Both the position numbers and the translations under genes were made by a program. Below the pieces are notes generated by a model. That model did not search any database, was not told the DNA's origin, and saw nothing but the letters and a program-made list of their open reading frames with translations. DNA of 64,000 bases from Poa pratensis (Eukaryota > Streptophyta > Magnoliopsida > Poales > Poaceae): positions 15,176,077 through 15,240,076 of the forward strand of contig CAMZMU010000111.1 in the NCBI GenBank assembly GCA_947311845.1. The letters are read 5' to 3'. Every line of letters begins with the position of its first letter. The stretch's first letter is position 1. Positions 22,602 to 34,345 of this stretch are shown piece by piece.

Positions 22602-25600
22602 ATGGCCGCCGCCGCCGCGGGGGCGACGCCAGCGACGGCGAGGAAGGCCCTCCTCTCTTCCTCACTCGCGCGCAGCCGCCGCAGTCTTTCCTGCTCCGCC
22701 GCATCGGCCACCGCCCCGCGCATCGCGAACCAGCCGCCTGACCTACTCCGGTGGGTGCAGCGCGAGGGAGGGTTCGTGCACCCAGCTCTCCGCGTGTCCG
22801 ATCATCCCGAATACGGTCTCGGTGTGTCCGCCGCAGCGTCCGACGGCGTTATCCCCCCTGGAGCCGTCCTCATCGATCTCCCTGGCCGCATCCCGCTACG
22901 ACTCCGCCGGCCCGCTGATGCCGCGGACGCAGTACTGATGCAGCTCACCGACAAAGTCCCCGGTAATGGCTCATCTGGTTCTATTAATTCGGTTCGTTAT
23001 ATTCTAGAAATAATATGGTAACTTAGTCGTAGTTGTAATTGTGAATGCAGCACACGCAAGATGTATTTCGATAATAATTTTTTTAGCATAACTAGTAACA
23101 ATGCGGCTCTATTGGCATTGAGAATTGCAGATTTCAATAAAATTGAAGCTGAGGGCCTTCTTGCCCTTAATTCGGAACTAGTGTACGTGCACGTGCAACG
23201 CACGTCTCCATTAATTAATGTAAATCATAATACATTTATATAGACCATAAACTTCATCTCATCCTCTTCTTTCCCTTTTAGCTATTTCTCAGCTATCTAT
23301 TTTTAGCTATCCATTTTTACGATAACTACATTATCAGAGCGCACCCATATATTCTCCTTCATTTACTTATCTCGATTAAATTAACCTCTCCATTTATCAC
23401 AGGCAACATTTTGACACACTTCAAGATATGCACGATTGAACAATCCAAGATCAGAGGAAACATGAGACATTCCTAGGTAGCAAACATACCCGTGCATTGC
23501 AACGGAGAAAAGTATAATTTTTTTGGATGAAAAATTTGCATGACCCAGAATTTACCCCAAAATAGAAACCCAAGGAAGTCCGACATATAATATGTGAACT
23601 GGTAGGTCCCTAGAAATTTGCGTTGGTCTGCACTAACATTCTGATCGGTCTACACAAACATTCCTAATTAAAATTTGAGTAAATCGTGTGTTGCCGAAGT
23701 TACCTATGGCGAGAGGAGCCACTCTGCGCTCGGTTGCTTGCGCCCGAGCTTCTTCTTCCTCCAGGCTTTTGTGCCGATGCGGAGGATCTTCGACTTTGGC
23801 ATGGGGTTCATCACCGGGATTGCTCCAAGTGGTCGCGTCCCCGGTAGCGTCCATGGTGCCCGTGCTTTCAAGTCGCCGGCGAGATGCGGTGAAGAAGAAG
23901 GACTTAATTGCGAATTTCTATCTTCATTTAGGGTCCTAGGTGAAAAGTGTGAGTACCAGTTTGTAATTTTTATTTACTTTGGGGTCCTCACTGTAAATCT
24001 ATATCCACCGCCGGAATGCAGTTTCTAGGCCCTTCGGGGCCATTCCCCTGTTCAAAAAAAAGGTAAACAATTAAGCTTCTTGTATGCATGGAATAAATTC
24101 ATCATTAGTTTCTCTTTCCTACCTACAAGTTGTTGCTGATCAAACTCTGCAATTAGACTTTATTTGACATCGATTCCACTGCCAATCGTCAAATTGTACT
24201 ATTGCCTTTGCCAAGTTCACAACCTGGTCATCAAGCTAGGTAGTATGTAGCAGCAGAACTCATGCAATTTGCTTAGTTATGTAGCAGGAGAACACATACC
24301 GTCATCTATTTAAAATCACCACGTTCAGAGCAGGTATTGCGCGCCCCTGACTGGACAAGATCAGAGAAGGTATTGCGGATTAGAATTTACAAATTCACTG
24401 AACATCTAATGCTTTTTAACCTGGTTTTGGTCATTGCGATGGAAGCACACACGTACCAGTCTGAACCATCAACTACAATTTATATTCAGCAATCTCAGTT
24501 GAAAAACACGTACCACTCTGATACATGTATGATGGCGGGGAATTGTTCTCCTGCGGATGGCCGCGGGAGACGCGCAATGGTTGGGCGAGGACACGGACAT
24601 GGCCAACGATGAAGTGCGGACGCGGGGGGTTGGGGGCGTCGCAACGGCTGGGCGAGGACGGCGACATGGCCGACGATGAGTCGCGGACGGACGGGCTGCC
24701 GTTAGCGAGCGAGGGCGTCGTGGATTCAAGTCAGGGGCGCGGACGGCATCGTGTCATAGGGTGGGCGTATGTACTACACCCAGCGCTGTTGTGCGGCGAT
24801 CAGTAGGAACTGAGATCGGGCTAGCTTTCCTTCCTCCATCGCCATGGCCGCTGTGTGCGCCTGCAACACCTGCGCAGCGAAGCGCGGGAAGATGCCCCGA
24901 AAGGCCACGCGAGTGCGTTGCTGATGCCCGCCGTCTTGATTGCCCAGAGTAGCGTGATGGTCTCCCTGCACAAGTGCGCTTCAGGTCGGCACTGCCCTGC
25001 TGCACCCGGCATCGTGCAGGGCGCTTTGCGTCGTCGCTCGTGAGGCAGAGCGCGCAAGTCATGGGATGCAGGGGAAGAGAGGAGAAATAGAAAAACGAAC
25101 CGGTACGGTGGCAATTTAGTTGTATTATGTGATTTGGTGGGAGGGCAAAACAGTCAACATTGAGCAATGTTGAGTTGTCAAACATTGGAGCGATCTGGAT
25201 CGTCCGATCAGATATTGAACGGTACAGATTTAATATATCCCAACATGTTTGCTCTTTTAATAGTAGTATAGAAAAAGGGCATTGAGGAAAGTTCATTGGA
25301 AATCTTCTGTAGTAGCAATAGTACTCATGTTCATTTGTGGAAATTCATTGGAGTATTATTAACTTTTGGAATAGACATTTCAAAACAAACCGTTCCCCTC
25401 TGTTTGTTGAACTAGCCAAACATCCCAAATAGAGAATGTGCATCCGGTTGTACTAGCTTTGTATTCTGCCGGGCTGTACGGGTTTGTCCCAACCCGTTTT
25501 TTAACACCCCTAAATAGCCTACAAAAAACATAGATAATGCATTCATCATCAACACTGTCTATTTTCTTTACCTAAAAAAAAGGCATAGCCAAATTCAACC

Positions 25601-28600
25601 ATAGGCCAAATTATGTTCATCATCCGGATGATGAATGCATAGATAATGAATGCCAAATTATGTTCATCATCCGGATGATGAATGCATTATTATTTGCTTC
25701 CTGTAGGTTGTAGCCTACAATTCAACCATAGGCCAAATTATGTTCTGAACTGTTGGTGTTTGCTGCTGGAAGCTGCCTGTTGTCGATATGAAAATTCATG
25801 GTTGATGAAACTGATTAGGATCCATCTTAACGTTGTACTCTGTAGACTATAATGTGGGATCAAGAAGATTGCAGTCATCGTAATTTGTACTCCCTCTTTT
25901 CCAAATTATAAGATATTTTGACCACTTCAATGCGGACTAGGTACTGACTGAAATGAGTGAATCAACACACTAAAATACTTCTCGATATGTACGAATCAAG
26001 AAAAACCTCAAAAGACTTATATTTAGGAACAGACGTAGTACGCTGTTATGATTAAATTGATACGATGCTTTCAGTTTGAAACTATAGGCCGCTTAGCTAA
26101 AAGTTGAAAAAGCAGAGTTAGTGAATATCATATCCCTTACACGCATCACTCTTTATTTTCTAAAGACTCCATGTTTGACACAAAAAAAACTACTTCAGAG
26201 AAGGAAGGAAGGAAGTGTACTTTCTCATTCGTTGGGGGAAAGAATAATAAGTGAAAAAAAGGAAAGAAAAGAAGAAGTGCTGTGTGGCCTAGATCATGTC
26301 AGCATGCTCCTCACAATTCTCGCCTCGATGCTGCAAGATGAAATCAAGGAATAACAAAAATAAGATTTTCTCGTAAGAGAAACTAGTGGCTTGTTGCACT
26401 AGCAAGGGAGATGGGGTCAACCATGTGGCATTGAAGCTCCATGCATTGATTATTGGTTTCAATCCAGTGCAGAGAAACAATAGCGTGCCAGCCCGATGAA
26501 ACTGCAGCGTGTGTCGCGGAAGTCGTCGCCGTGATCGCCAGTGGTGTTGGGTATGAAAATAACTTTTGCTCAGCATGACATCACGGTTTATATTATCCGT
26601 GGCATGGAACAAGAAAAAGAAAAGGAGAAGAACATACACACAAAAGTTATAAGGAAGCCATCATCATTTTATTGGAATAAACGGTGGGATGTTGGATGGA
26701 ATAAAATGAAACAAACCACACTTGAACTAAGAAAAAATAGATGAAATGGATTCAAGCTAATGTGGTGCTCTTCACTGAGAAAGCGTAATAAAGGATGATG
26801 GCATCAATCCTGCAAGGCCTCAGTCCGGAGGCATACAGGACATAATGGTTGCGACTTATGCGGAGGGTCCACACGGCTGGGAAGGCAACCACTTCCCCAT
26901 GGTGCCTCGCGAGCATATCAGCTGCTTCCGAGGAGATGCCAACCGTGTGTTGTGGGGTTGAAGGTGGAGACCCACATCAGCTTTCCCTGTGCAAGACCCC
27001 TCACTAGAAATGTCATAATAGATATAAACAGAGGTATGGCTCTTTGGTAAATTCCTCTTGGCATGGCTAGTTCAATGGAAGGTTGTAAGTCTCTCCCATG
27101 CCACCATGGATCGCCTCAAGCCTCCCAGCGTCCGCCACTAGCTCCTTATGAATCTCAGCGAGCTCCTTCTTCTTGCGGAGGGTCGCGAGGTCAGCAAGGC
27201 ACCCCTCCAGGCACAGATGGTCGCTTTGAAGGTGGCAAGCCCATAAGTGACCTCTGTGCAGGACGCCTCAAGCTTCTCAAGCTATCAATGTGCCGGCTCA
27301 GCTGTCTGAGCTGCTTTGTGGGCCACTTTTATCCGAACTGCTCGCCTTTCTTTGGCGAGCCACCGGTGACAAGTCAGAGATGAGGATCTGCAACTAGGTA
27401 GAATGATTCCCCTTGTATGCCGGGGTCCATGACGCTACTGCACTATCACCTGAATGCTGTGCTTCTCGTCTATGGGTTGTGCCTTCAACCCGTCCTGGGT
27501 CTCCATGTGACTCGAGGGAAGGTACTTATTCACGCTCTACGCCAATGTACAAACTCTTCCCATTTTGTGCATATTGAATTCTGTCAGCTTAGACTCATGT
27601 TTCCTATTGTTAAATTGTTCTATAACCCATTCTTCTGTATAACTGATGTTGGCTTGTGGTTGAATAGCTGCATGATGGAAAATTCATCTGCTCAAGCTCT
27701 AATACTACCTTTGTTTTGTATTCTCTATTGGCTTTTGAGAGAATAATTTCATTCTGCAAAGTTAGTCAAAATGGCTATTGTTAAGTAGTAAATCCAATCC
27801 TTTGGGAAACATGTGACAGAGGAACTGTGGGCGATGAGACTGGGCTTGAGGCTGCTTCAAGAAAGGACAAAATCCGATTCGTTTTGGTGGCCATATATCG
27901 CAAACCTGCCAGAGACTTTTACAGTACCAATCTTCTTTCCAGGGGAAGATATAAAGAACTTACAATATGCTCCTCTCCTCCACCAGGTGGTTAAAAGCTA
28001 TAGCGACCTTTGTAGCTAGTGTATACTTATGGAATTTCCTGTCCTTTTTTCTGACTGGTGCTATTGCAGATCAATAAAAGATGCCGCTTCCTTCTTGAGT
28101 TTGAGAAAGAGGTAACACAGAAGCTTCATACTGTGCCCTCAGGAGATCATCCTTTTTGTGGACAAGATGTACACTCATCTTCCCTTGGATGGGCTATGTC
28201 AGCAGCGTCTTCACGAGCATTCCGCCTCCATGGTGAAATCCCAATGTTGTTGCCTCTTGTTGATATGTGTAACCATAGTTTTAGCCCAAATGCTCGGATT
28301 GTCCAGGTTGGAGATGTTGATAGCCCTGATATGTCAGTTAAGGCAAGTGCTGTGCAACATTGCACCTCTAGATTGCTGTTATTGCTCCCATGAATTGCCG
28401 GTTCCTATTCTTTAGGCAGTCAACATGTCCTTTATTTGCACACTCGCTTCACAAATGTTGATGCAATATCTTGATATCTTATCATGTGTAAAAACATATC
28501 AACAGTGCATAACACTCTTAAGATATATCAAAATATGTCAACAGTGCATCATACATATCTCATTGTGCGGCGATACTCTTGACTGGTATGCTAGCCAGTG

Positions 28601-29897
28601 AGTTCTGACTGTCATGTGCCAGTTGCCTTATTTGGTAGCCTTCACATACAGTTTCTAATGTGGCTGTGTTCACATACAGTTTCTAATGTGGCTGTGTGCT
28701 ATTACGCATGTTCGTGCTCTTTAAGCTAGTACTGTAAGTGTGTGGGTGCACATTGGTCATTGTTGAATTCAATTTGCAGTTATCAGCTTACAGTTTTATG
28801 TATTTGTTCTTGCTCTTTAAGCTAGTAGTGTAGTACTTACAGCAACCATAAGACTGCTGTATGCCCTGTTCCTAGAAACAATTAGTTCCCTTGGTTAGTA
28901 ATATAATTTTGCAAAAGTGGCAAACTAAATATATATAATCAGCTGATTTATCTGTATGGTGTCTTTACTCATGGAAGAGGCAAAGTGTTTCTGTCTAATT
29001 ATCCTTACGGTGTGCTGCAGGTTGTTGCTGAGACGCAAATTGATCAAAATGCTGCAGTTACGCTGAACTATGGTTGCTACCCCAATGATTTCTACCTTCT
29101 TGATTATGGATTCGTAGTAACATCGAATCCATACGATCAAGTAGAACTGAGCTATGATGGTAATATTCTTGATGCTGCTAGCATGGCAGCAGGAGTTTCC
29201 TCCCCTAACTTTTCAACACCAGCCGAGTGGCAACAGGATATCTTGTCAGAGCTAAATCTACATGGAGAGGGTGCTATTCTGAAGGTTTCACCCACATTCT
29301 TGCACTACGATTTATTTATTTTAATTTTGTGATTTGATTGAATTAAAATCTTTTGGGTGCCTTACCGACCTTGTTATGTAAATTACACTTGCTTCCAATC
29401 ATAATGAAAAGACATGCAGAATCCTGCATGTTCTTGAAAGAAAAAGGGTCTATTGAGTGCAGTGTTCGTGTATCAGTATGAACCTGATGGGTTTTGCAGT
29501 GAGAATGACTTGTTTTTTATCTTTTCAGGTCAGCTTAGGAGGTCCGGACATAGTAGATGGGCGCTTATTAGCTGCTCTGAGAGTTCTTCTTGCCACTGAC
29601 CCAGAGACTGTTGGTAAACATGATCTGAAAAGTTTGATGTCACTTGGTGAGGAAGCTCCTTTAGGCCCTACCATCGAAGCCTCGGCCCTCCGAACTGTTC
29701 TTGCACTTTGCGCCATTGCTCTCCAACACTTCCACACCAAGATAATGGATGACCAGGCTATCTTAAAAGGAGAACCCCCTCTTACTACTGAGCTGGCAGT
29801 CCAGTTTAGATTGCAGAAGAAGCTGATGCTGGTCGATGTGATGCAGAATCTTAGTCGGAGAATCAAGATGCTATCTGCAGAGAAATCTACTGTGTAG
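22602..29897 (+). CDS. SET-domain protein, Rubisco LSMT-like methyltransferase family (plastid-targeted)
   Basis: Five exons can be joined: 22602-22962, 27820-27986, 28070-28342, 29021-29284 and 29529-29897, giving 477 residues. All junctions keep frame (phase 1, then 0, 0, 0). Residues 1-50 are Ala/Ser/Arg-rich, like a chloroplast transit peptide. The split SET domain shows the conserved core MCNHS at 242-246 and LNYG at 282-285, then LLDYGF at 293-298. The C-terminal part matches the Rubisco LSMT substrate-binding region in position and length. This family transfers methyl groups from S-adenosylmethionine to lysines of plastid proteins; the substrate of this subgroup (Arabidopsis At5g14260-like, from memory) is unsettled. 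Intron 3 (28343-29020) has a GC donor (AAG|GCAAGT). Intron 1 is 4.9 kb and holds repeats. Confidence 0.9.
25616..25682. repeat. Duplicated 20-bp perfect palindrome
   Basis: TTCATCATCCGGATGATGAA, a perfect palindrome, occurs at 25616-25635 and again at 25663-25682, within a 47-bp tandem duplication. Its role is unknown. Confidence 0.9.
25890..26038. mobile_element. Degenerate Stowaway-like MITE
   Basis: It begins CTCCCTCTTTTCC after TA and ends near a decayed complement (AGGAACAGACGTAG) followed by TA. The inverted match is poor, so this is an old copy. Confidence 0.5.
28343..29020 (+). other. GC-AG intron of the SET-domain gene
   Basis: The upstream exon ends GTTAAG at 28342 and the intron opens GCAAGT, a perfect GC-type donor consensus. 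It closes with TGCTGCAG at 29020. No GT within the neighbourhood keeps the frame and the conserved VK-VVAET peptide junction. GC-AG introns make up a small minority of plant introns. Confidence 0.85.
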
Positions 29898-30636
29898 GAC
29901 TTACTGGAGATAAAAATAAATCCCCAAATTCCCCCTTTTTTTGTCCATATGTGACGTTATTGGATCAAGAGAGATCTTAAATTATCTTATCATAATTTCA
30001 GGAAACCGTCTCTGCAAATGGATTTTTAAAGAAATGTAAGTTCGTGTAAAATACTCCCTTCTTCTGGTGAACCGGTTCTTCAGGAATAGGAAAAATGTTC
30101 TAACTGAGCCGCATTGTTCAGACATTTTCAGATAGGAGACGGACATCTTCAGGCAAATGAATGTTCAAGGAATGTATGTTACAAAATTTTGTCTTCTTAT
30201 AATGAACTGGTTCTTCAGGAATAGCAGAGATCTTCTAAGTGAACCACATCGTTGGGATAACCGGTTCTTCAGGAATAGGAGAGATCTTCTAACAGAACCG
30301 CATCGTTGAGATACACGTCATCACGCAAAAGGCATACCAGACGTGTTGATCGTGCAGAACTCTAATCTAAGGCTCTATTCAGAATCTCTCTTGACAACTC
30401 TTAAGCATAAAGATCGATCTGGATCGAAAGAAGAAAAATGAAAAAAAAAAAAACGGAAGAGACTGACAACAACTCAGACATAAGTATTTACAGGATCATC
30501 ATCATCAAGAACCATCCAGACAACAGAAAATCGTCTCCTGGAGAAAGCCCCATCTAAGATAACCAAAGAAAACAAAATCCTAATTACACGACGAGAGAGA
30601 GGATGGAGAGGAGACAAGACGCGTCATCCTCAAGCT
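29898..30636. other. 3' flank of the SET-domain gene, with a diverged tandem repeat
   Basis: Between about 30066 and 30310, three copies of a unit built on GGTTCTTCAGGAATAG, AGATCTTCTAA and CGCATCGTT recur, two of them closely spaced. The region probably covers the 3' ends of two convergent genes. The poly(A) stretch at 30437-30453 carries no other signal. Confidence 0.5.
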
Positions 30637-30879
30637 CTATGAATCGCCGCCGATGGAGATGGCGGCGGGGCGTCCGACCCGGCCGAGCGGCGAGCGCGAG
30701 CGCTGCCTGCCGAGGTCCCGGATGACGAGCCGCATCTCGGCCACCTGTTGCTGCTGGTACGTCTCGTGCACCTTCACCTTCTCGCCCTCCTCCTCCTTGA
30801 TCTTCCTCACCTGGCTGTGCAGCGCCACCCTCGCCGCCTGCCGCTGCTGCTGCGCTTCCTGATCGCGAAAGTTCTCCAT
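30637..30879 (-). CDS. Small charged coiled-coil protein, unknown function
   Basis: This 80-residue minus-strand gene has a good start context (GCCATGG). Residues 1-50 are rich in Gln, Glu, Lys and Arg and likely helical (MENFRDQEAQQQRQAARV...). The C-terminal 20 residues carry RSRSPLGRVGRPA and end SIGGDS, a Ser/Arg-Pro motif that looks conserved rather than random. On the minus strand a TATTTATA sequence lies near 31026-31019, about 140 bases upstream of the ATG, and could serve as a TATA element. It is convergent with the SET-domain gene. I do not recognise a named family. The GC-rich codon use and clean ATG-to-TAG frame support a real gene, but expression evidence is lacking. Confidence 0.55.
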   Translation of the reverse strand: MENFRDQEAQQQRQAARVALHSQVRKIKEEEGEKVKVHETYQQQQVAEMRLVIRDLGRQRSRSPLGRVGRPAAISIGGDS

Positions 30880-32271
30880 GGCAAATTAACCTTACACGTA
30901 CGACTCCCTTACAGAGACCTAGTTGGTTCTTGTTTTTCTTGTGCTTTCTGGATGCGAGGATGACGATCACCGATCCGGCAGATGTACCGTGTCAACCTTG
31001 CGTTGCATGAGGTGGGGTGTATAAATAGCTGGGTTCGATCGTGTGAACGGGGATGAGCAGGGTGACCGGTTCCCACACGCGGCACCGTTCTTGCTGGGGA
31101 AGACGAGCGGAGCGGAGGGCAGTGTCTGCCCCGGTTTACCCGATCCGCGGCAGCAGATAGCTTCGCATATCCATGTGGTTATTCCTTTCGAGGTCGCTTT
31201 CTTCGGCGATCATTTCCTTCTTATTTTGGCGAAATGCGTGCGTGCCCGGTCGGGTAAAGCGCATACATGCATACATATGCATGGTGTTGGTGTCTATGTC
31301 TATCCATGTGTAAAAGGTTGTTGGCGTCGCGAACTTTGCCGTTTTGGCGACGGGTATATGCATGGTGTTGGTGTCTATGTCTATCCATACGGTCGTCGAC
31401 AACGCGTCCTGCTTCAGCTCTGTTCGATTAGAGCTTCTATCCAAACGGTCGTCTAAAGATAAAGTAGAGAAATGTTTTACCTGTACCCTTTTTTTTCGTT
31501 TTTCTTTTTTTGAAATATCAATATATTAAGCAAGCAAGTCGCCTCATTAAAAACTTTTCAGTCCCCTTAGGTACTCTGTTAAGGAAAATAGTGCGTCTGA
31601 AACTTGCTGCTTTAAGCATCTACAATAGTTACATCGTTTATAAGTTTGTCTAGAATAAAACTAGGGGGCTCATCGACCCAATTAAAAGAAACTTTATTTA
31701 AAAAACTATCGTAGGCTAACTCATGTATTGTGTGTGTATTGGTGAAAACTGTTTGTGGATAATCTGAATTATCCAACATTTGTATTCGAGAAACTGAGAA
31801 TCGAATCCGGACGAAAATGGAAATGGATGGGATAAATATCCGGAATTATTTTACAAATACAAATGTGGGTATTGAATTTTGAATATGGAAATAATATATC
31901 TATATCCAAATAAAATTATGCATTTTTTTAATCTAGCCTGATATACCAACTAGTCAACAACCAAACCTAATAAACTTACGAAGTGGTCAAATGTATTTTT
32001 GTGATTGAATTTGAACTATTGTGTATATATCACTATATTTAAATCAGTACCGTTCTATATAGTTAACTCGTTAGAAGACACGAGTCTACTATGTCGTTAG
32101 ATTCGTTTCTGTTCTGAGCTGAGAAAACATACGTTCCGCATCCGTATTCCAGCAGCATTCCCTCCGTATTTAAATTTTGACTTTTATATTTATATTTGTA
32201 TTCATTCTGATACCATAAAAAAGGATGTTGCTAACACTATTCGTCTTTTTGAGTATAAATTAAGGGTCTTT
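30880..32271. other. Upstream region with a 33-bp direct repeat
   Basis: The 33-bp sequence starting ATATGCATGGTGTTGGTG occurs at 31275-31307 and 31356-31388, 81 bases apart. No further gene is seen. The rest is AT-rich. Confidence 0.5.
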
Positions 32272-32602
32272 CTAGCGCTAAATTGAATGAGAATTAGCTT
32301 AGTTCTCATTCACATGACGTCATCAATCTCAATTGCAAGCCAAGTTGTAACTTATGATTAGCACGAATAACGAAGCAAATCAAATGGTCCAGAGTAGTTA
32401 TAAGTCCACTTGCAACTCAGGTGAATGAGAATTAACTTAATTCTCATTCACATGACGTCATCAAATCCCAATTGCAAATTGACTTGCAACTGATGCACGA
32501 ATCACGAAGAAAATAAAGTGGTCCAAACCAGTTGCAAGTCCACTAGCAACTGATGTCATGTGAATAAGAAGCTAATTCTCGTTCAATTGAGAATTAGCGA
32601 AA
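32272..32602. mobile_element. MITE-like element with inverted ends and internal duplication
   Basis: The left arm (GCTAAATTGAATGAGAATTA, then TTCTCATTCACATGAC) is mirrored at the right arm (GTCATGTGAATAAGAAGC, then GTTCAATTGAGAATTAGC). An internal unit containing CACATGACGTCATCAA is present twice (32313 and 32448). A clear target duplication could not be fixed, so boundaries are approximate and the superfamily is unknown. The TGACGTCA palindromes resemble bZIP-binding sites, which may be chance. Confidence 0.55.
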
Positions 32603-33118
32603 CCGATAAATTAACACGTGAGACGCATTAATCGCTGTGATCGCGCCAGATTTATGTGCTGGCTGTTGTATGATCAGGATGACACAACGGGTAACCGCAA
32701 GGCCAACGCGTGGAATTAAATTTTTTTTTCGAGTAACAACGCGTGGAATTAATTTGGATGCAGACTAGAAAGCTAGCAGTGGCTGTCGATCGAGGAGAAA
32801 TGTGGCCGCAAAGCTCCTGGTGGATGGATCGGCCGACGTATGTTCCCATGGCCGGCCGACACGTGTAGATGCCATAGAAGGGCCTGCTTCACGAGGCACC
32901 GTGTTTTTTTTTTTTTGAACAAACGAGGCACCGTGTTTTTTTTTTGTTATCAAAACGGGTTGACCCAACGACACATCCCATTCAGTATTCATAATCAGCG
33001 TTCGCCGCTTCTGGAGAGAAACTGGGGTATGCATCTTTGGTTCACAGGAGGATAGGTGTATCGCCTGCTTATCAGAGTTTAAACCTTAAATTTAACATCT
33101 TTATGTCTTACTTTTTAA
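32603..33118. other. Spacer without recognisable gene
   Basis: Two poly(T) stretches (32909-32919 and 32936-32946) with matching flanks (GAGGCACCGTG) form a short direct repeat. No gene is supported. Confidence 0.4.
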
Positions 33119-34336
33119 AGAAAATTCCTTATTTGACACTATGCTAAAGTTGGCTTCCCTATTTGGCCCTGAACAAAATTTTCTTCCTTAGGTGACACTA
33201 TGCCTAAATTTTGTTCCCAATATGACATTCTGTTACACTTTACGGTCTAGATCCAGGTTAGACTTGTCAGTTTTTTGTTTCATGTACCAAATTACCCCTG
33301 CTACGAATCCATCCGCTCGTCCGAAGGATTTACTCCGTAATTCTCTCACCGAATCTGACAGCAATCAACGACCGCAAGGCAGTTAAAAAAACAACGGCAG
33401 GGGCAGCGGGTGGTGGAAGGGCGAGGGCGCGTTGCGGCGGCCGAAGTCCATGGCGGAGACCGGCGGCGCGGCGAATCAGGTGGGGAAATCGGGGTAGTCG
33501 TTGGCGGCGGCCTCCGGGCTGCAGGCGTTGTGGTCCTCGTCGAAGTTGAGGGCGTTGGTGAGTGCGCCGTTGTTCAGATTCCTCCCGCCGGCGCGGGCGA
33601 ATCCATGCCGGTGAGCGCGCCGGAATCGCCGGATGAGATTGCCACGGTGCTGAGAAGCAAGCAGCCACGCTGGCGTGCCCGTCCCTTTCACCTCCAAGCG
33701 CCCTACAGCCAGCTCCACTCCGCATCCATCAGCTTTTGCTTTCTTTTTCTTCGAAATACCTTTTGCTAGTAGCACGGAACCATGTCAAATCAACCTGCTT
33801 GCTTGCGCACGGCCTTGCTGCCGCGTCGGCCGCCGCTTCGCTCGTGACGACATCGACATCAGGCGCCATGCCGTCTCCTACGCGCCGGGACTCCACTCCG
33901 CCCACGCCGGGCGTCAATTCCGTCGCCGCGGTGCCGCAATAGGAAGGCGGATGATGAGGCAGCGATGCTGAATCGCACGAGGACGAGCGATGGGAACCAC
34001 CAGACATGGAATCGAGGGAGACGACAAGGCCACTGAGGCGACAGAAAGAGGATCGAGCCATCGGGTGAGAGAGAGCAGCGACGGGTGCGCTCGCGAAAAC
34101 ACCGAATCGTGCACCCTGCTTTTTTTGCGAACTGTATTGGGGAAAATTTTGTCACATGCTGCACGAGGGGCAATGGCGTCTTTTCAAGTACCATTTAACA
34201 CCGTTTGTTGCCAAAATGAACGGTAGTGTCATATTGGGAACAAAATTTAGACATAGTGTCACGTAGGAAAGATTTTTTTTCCAGGGCCAAATAGGGAAGC
34301 CAATTTTAACATAGTGTCAAAGAAGGAATTCCCTCT
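33119..34336. mobile_element. Mutator-like element with GC-rich interior (Pack-MULE candidate)
   Basis: Long inverted arms of about 120-150 bp flank it. The left contains TTTGACACTATG, CTTCCCTATTTGGCCCTG and TTTTGTTCCCAATATGACA, and all are mirrored at the right. A perfect 9-bp duplication ACTTTTTAA (33110-33118 and 34337-34345) defines it. The interior (about 33390-34090) is strongly GC-rich with gene-like composition on both strands but no complete recognisable domain. That is the usual look of a Mutator element carrying captured host-gene pieces. Confidence 0.85.
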
Positions 34337-34345
34337 ACTTTTTAA

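Larger units (their letters stand above)
22963..27819 (+). other. Long intron 1 of the SET-domain gene, with repeats
   Basis: The intron starts CCCCG|GTAATG and ends GTGACAG|AGGAA. Contents seen include a GC-rich block with a 44-bp tandem duplication (24580-24710, GGGCGAGGAC-type units), a duplicated palindrome near 25616-25682, and a degenerate Stowaway at 25890-26038. A block at about 26820-27390 reads on the minus strand like a coiled-coil fragment of a Gypsy-type transposon protein (low confidence). None of these is a supported independent gene. Confidence 0.55.

Noticed and set aside
23172..23520. GTGCACGTGCAACGCACG and CCCGTGCATTGCAACGG pair as possible element ends
   Set aside because: No target duplication or consistent inverted repeat could be defined.
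24469..25296. GC-rich overlapping frames in intron 1, considered as a nested gene
   Set aside because: Tandemly repeated composition, no recognisable domain and no single preferred frame.
27063..27383. Open frame in intron 1 of the SET-domain gene
   Set aside because: The opposite strand looks like a decayed transposon coiled-coil segment. The plus-strand frame has no domain and lies between confirmed exons.
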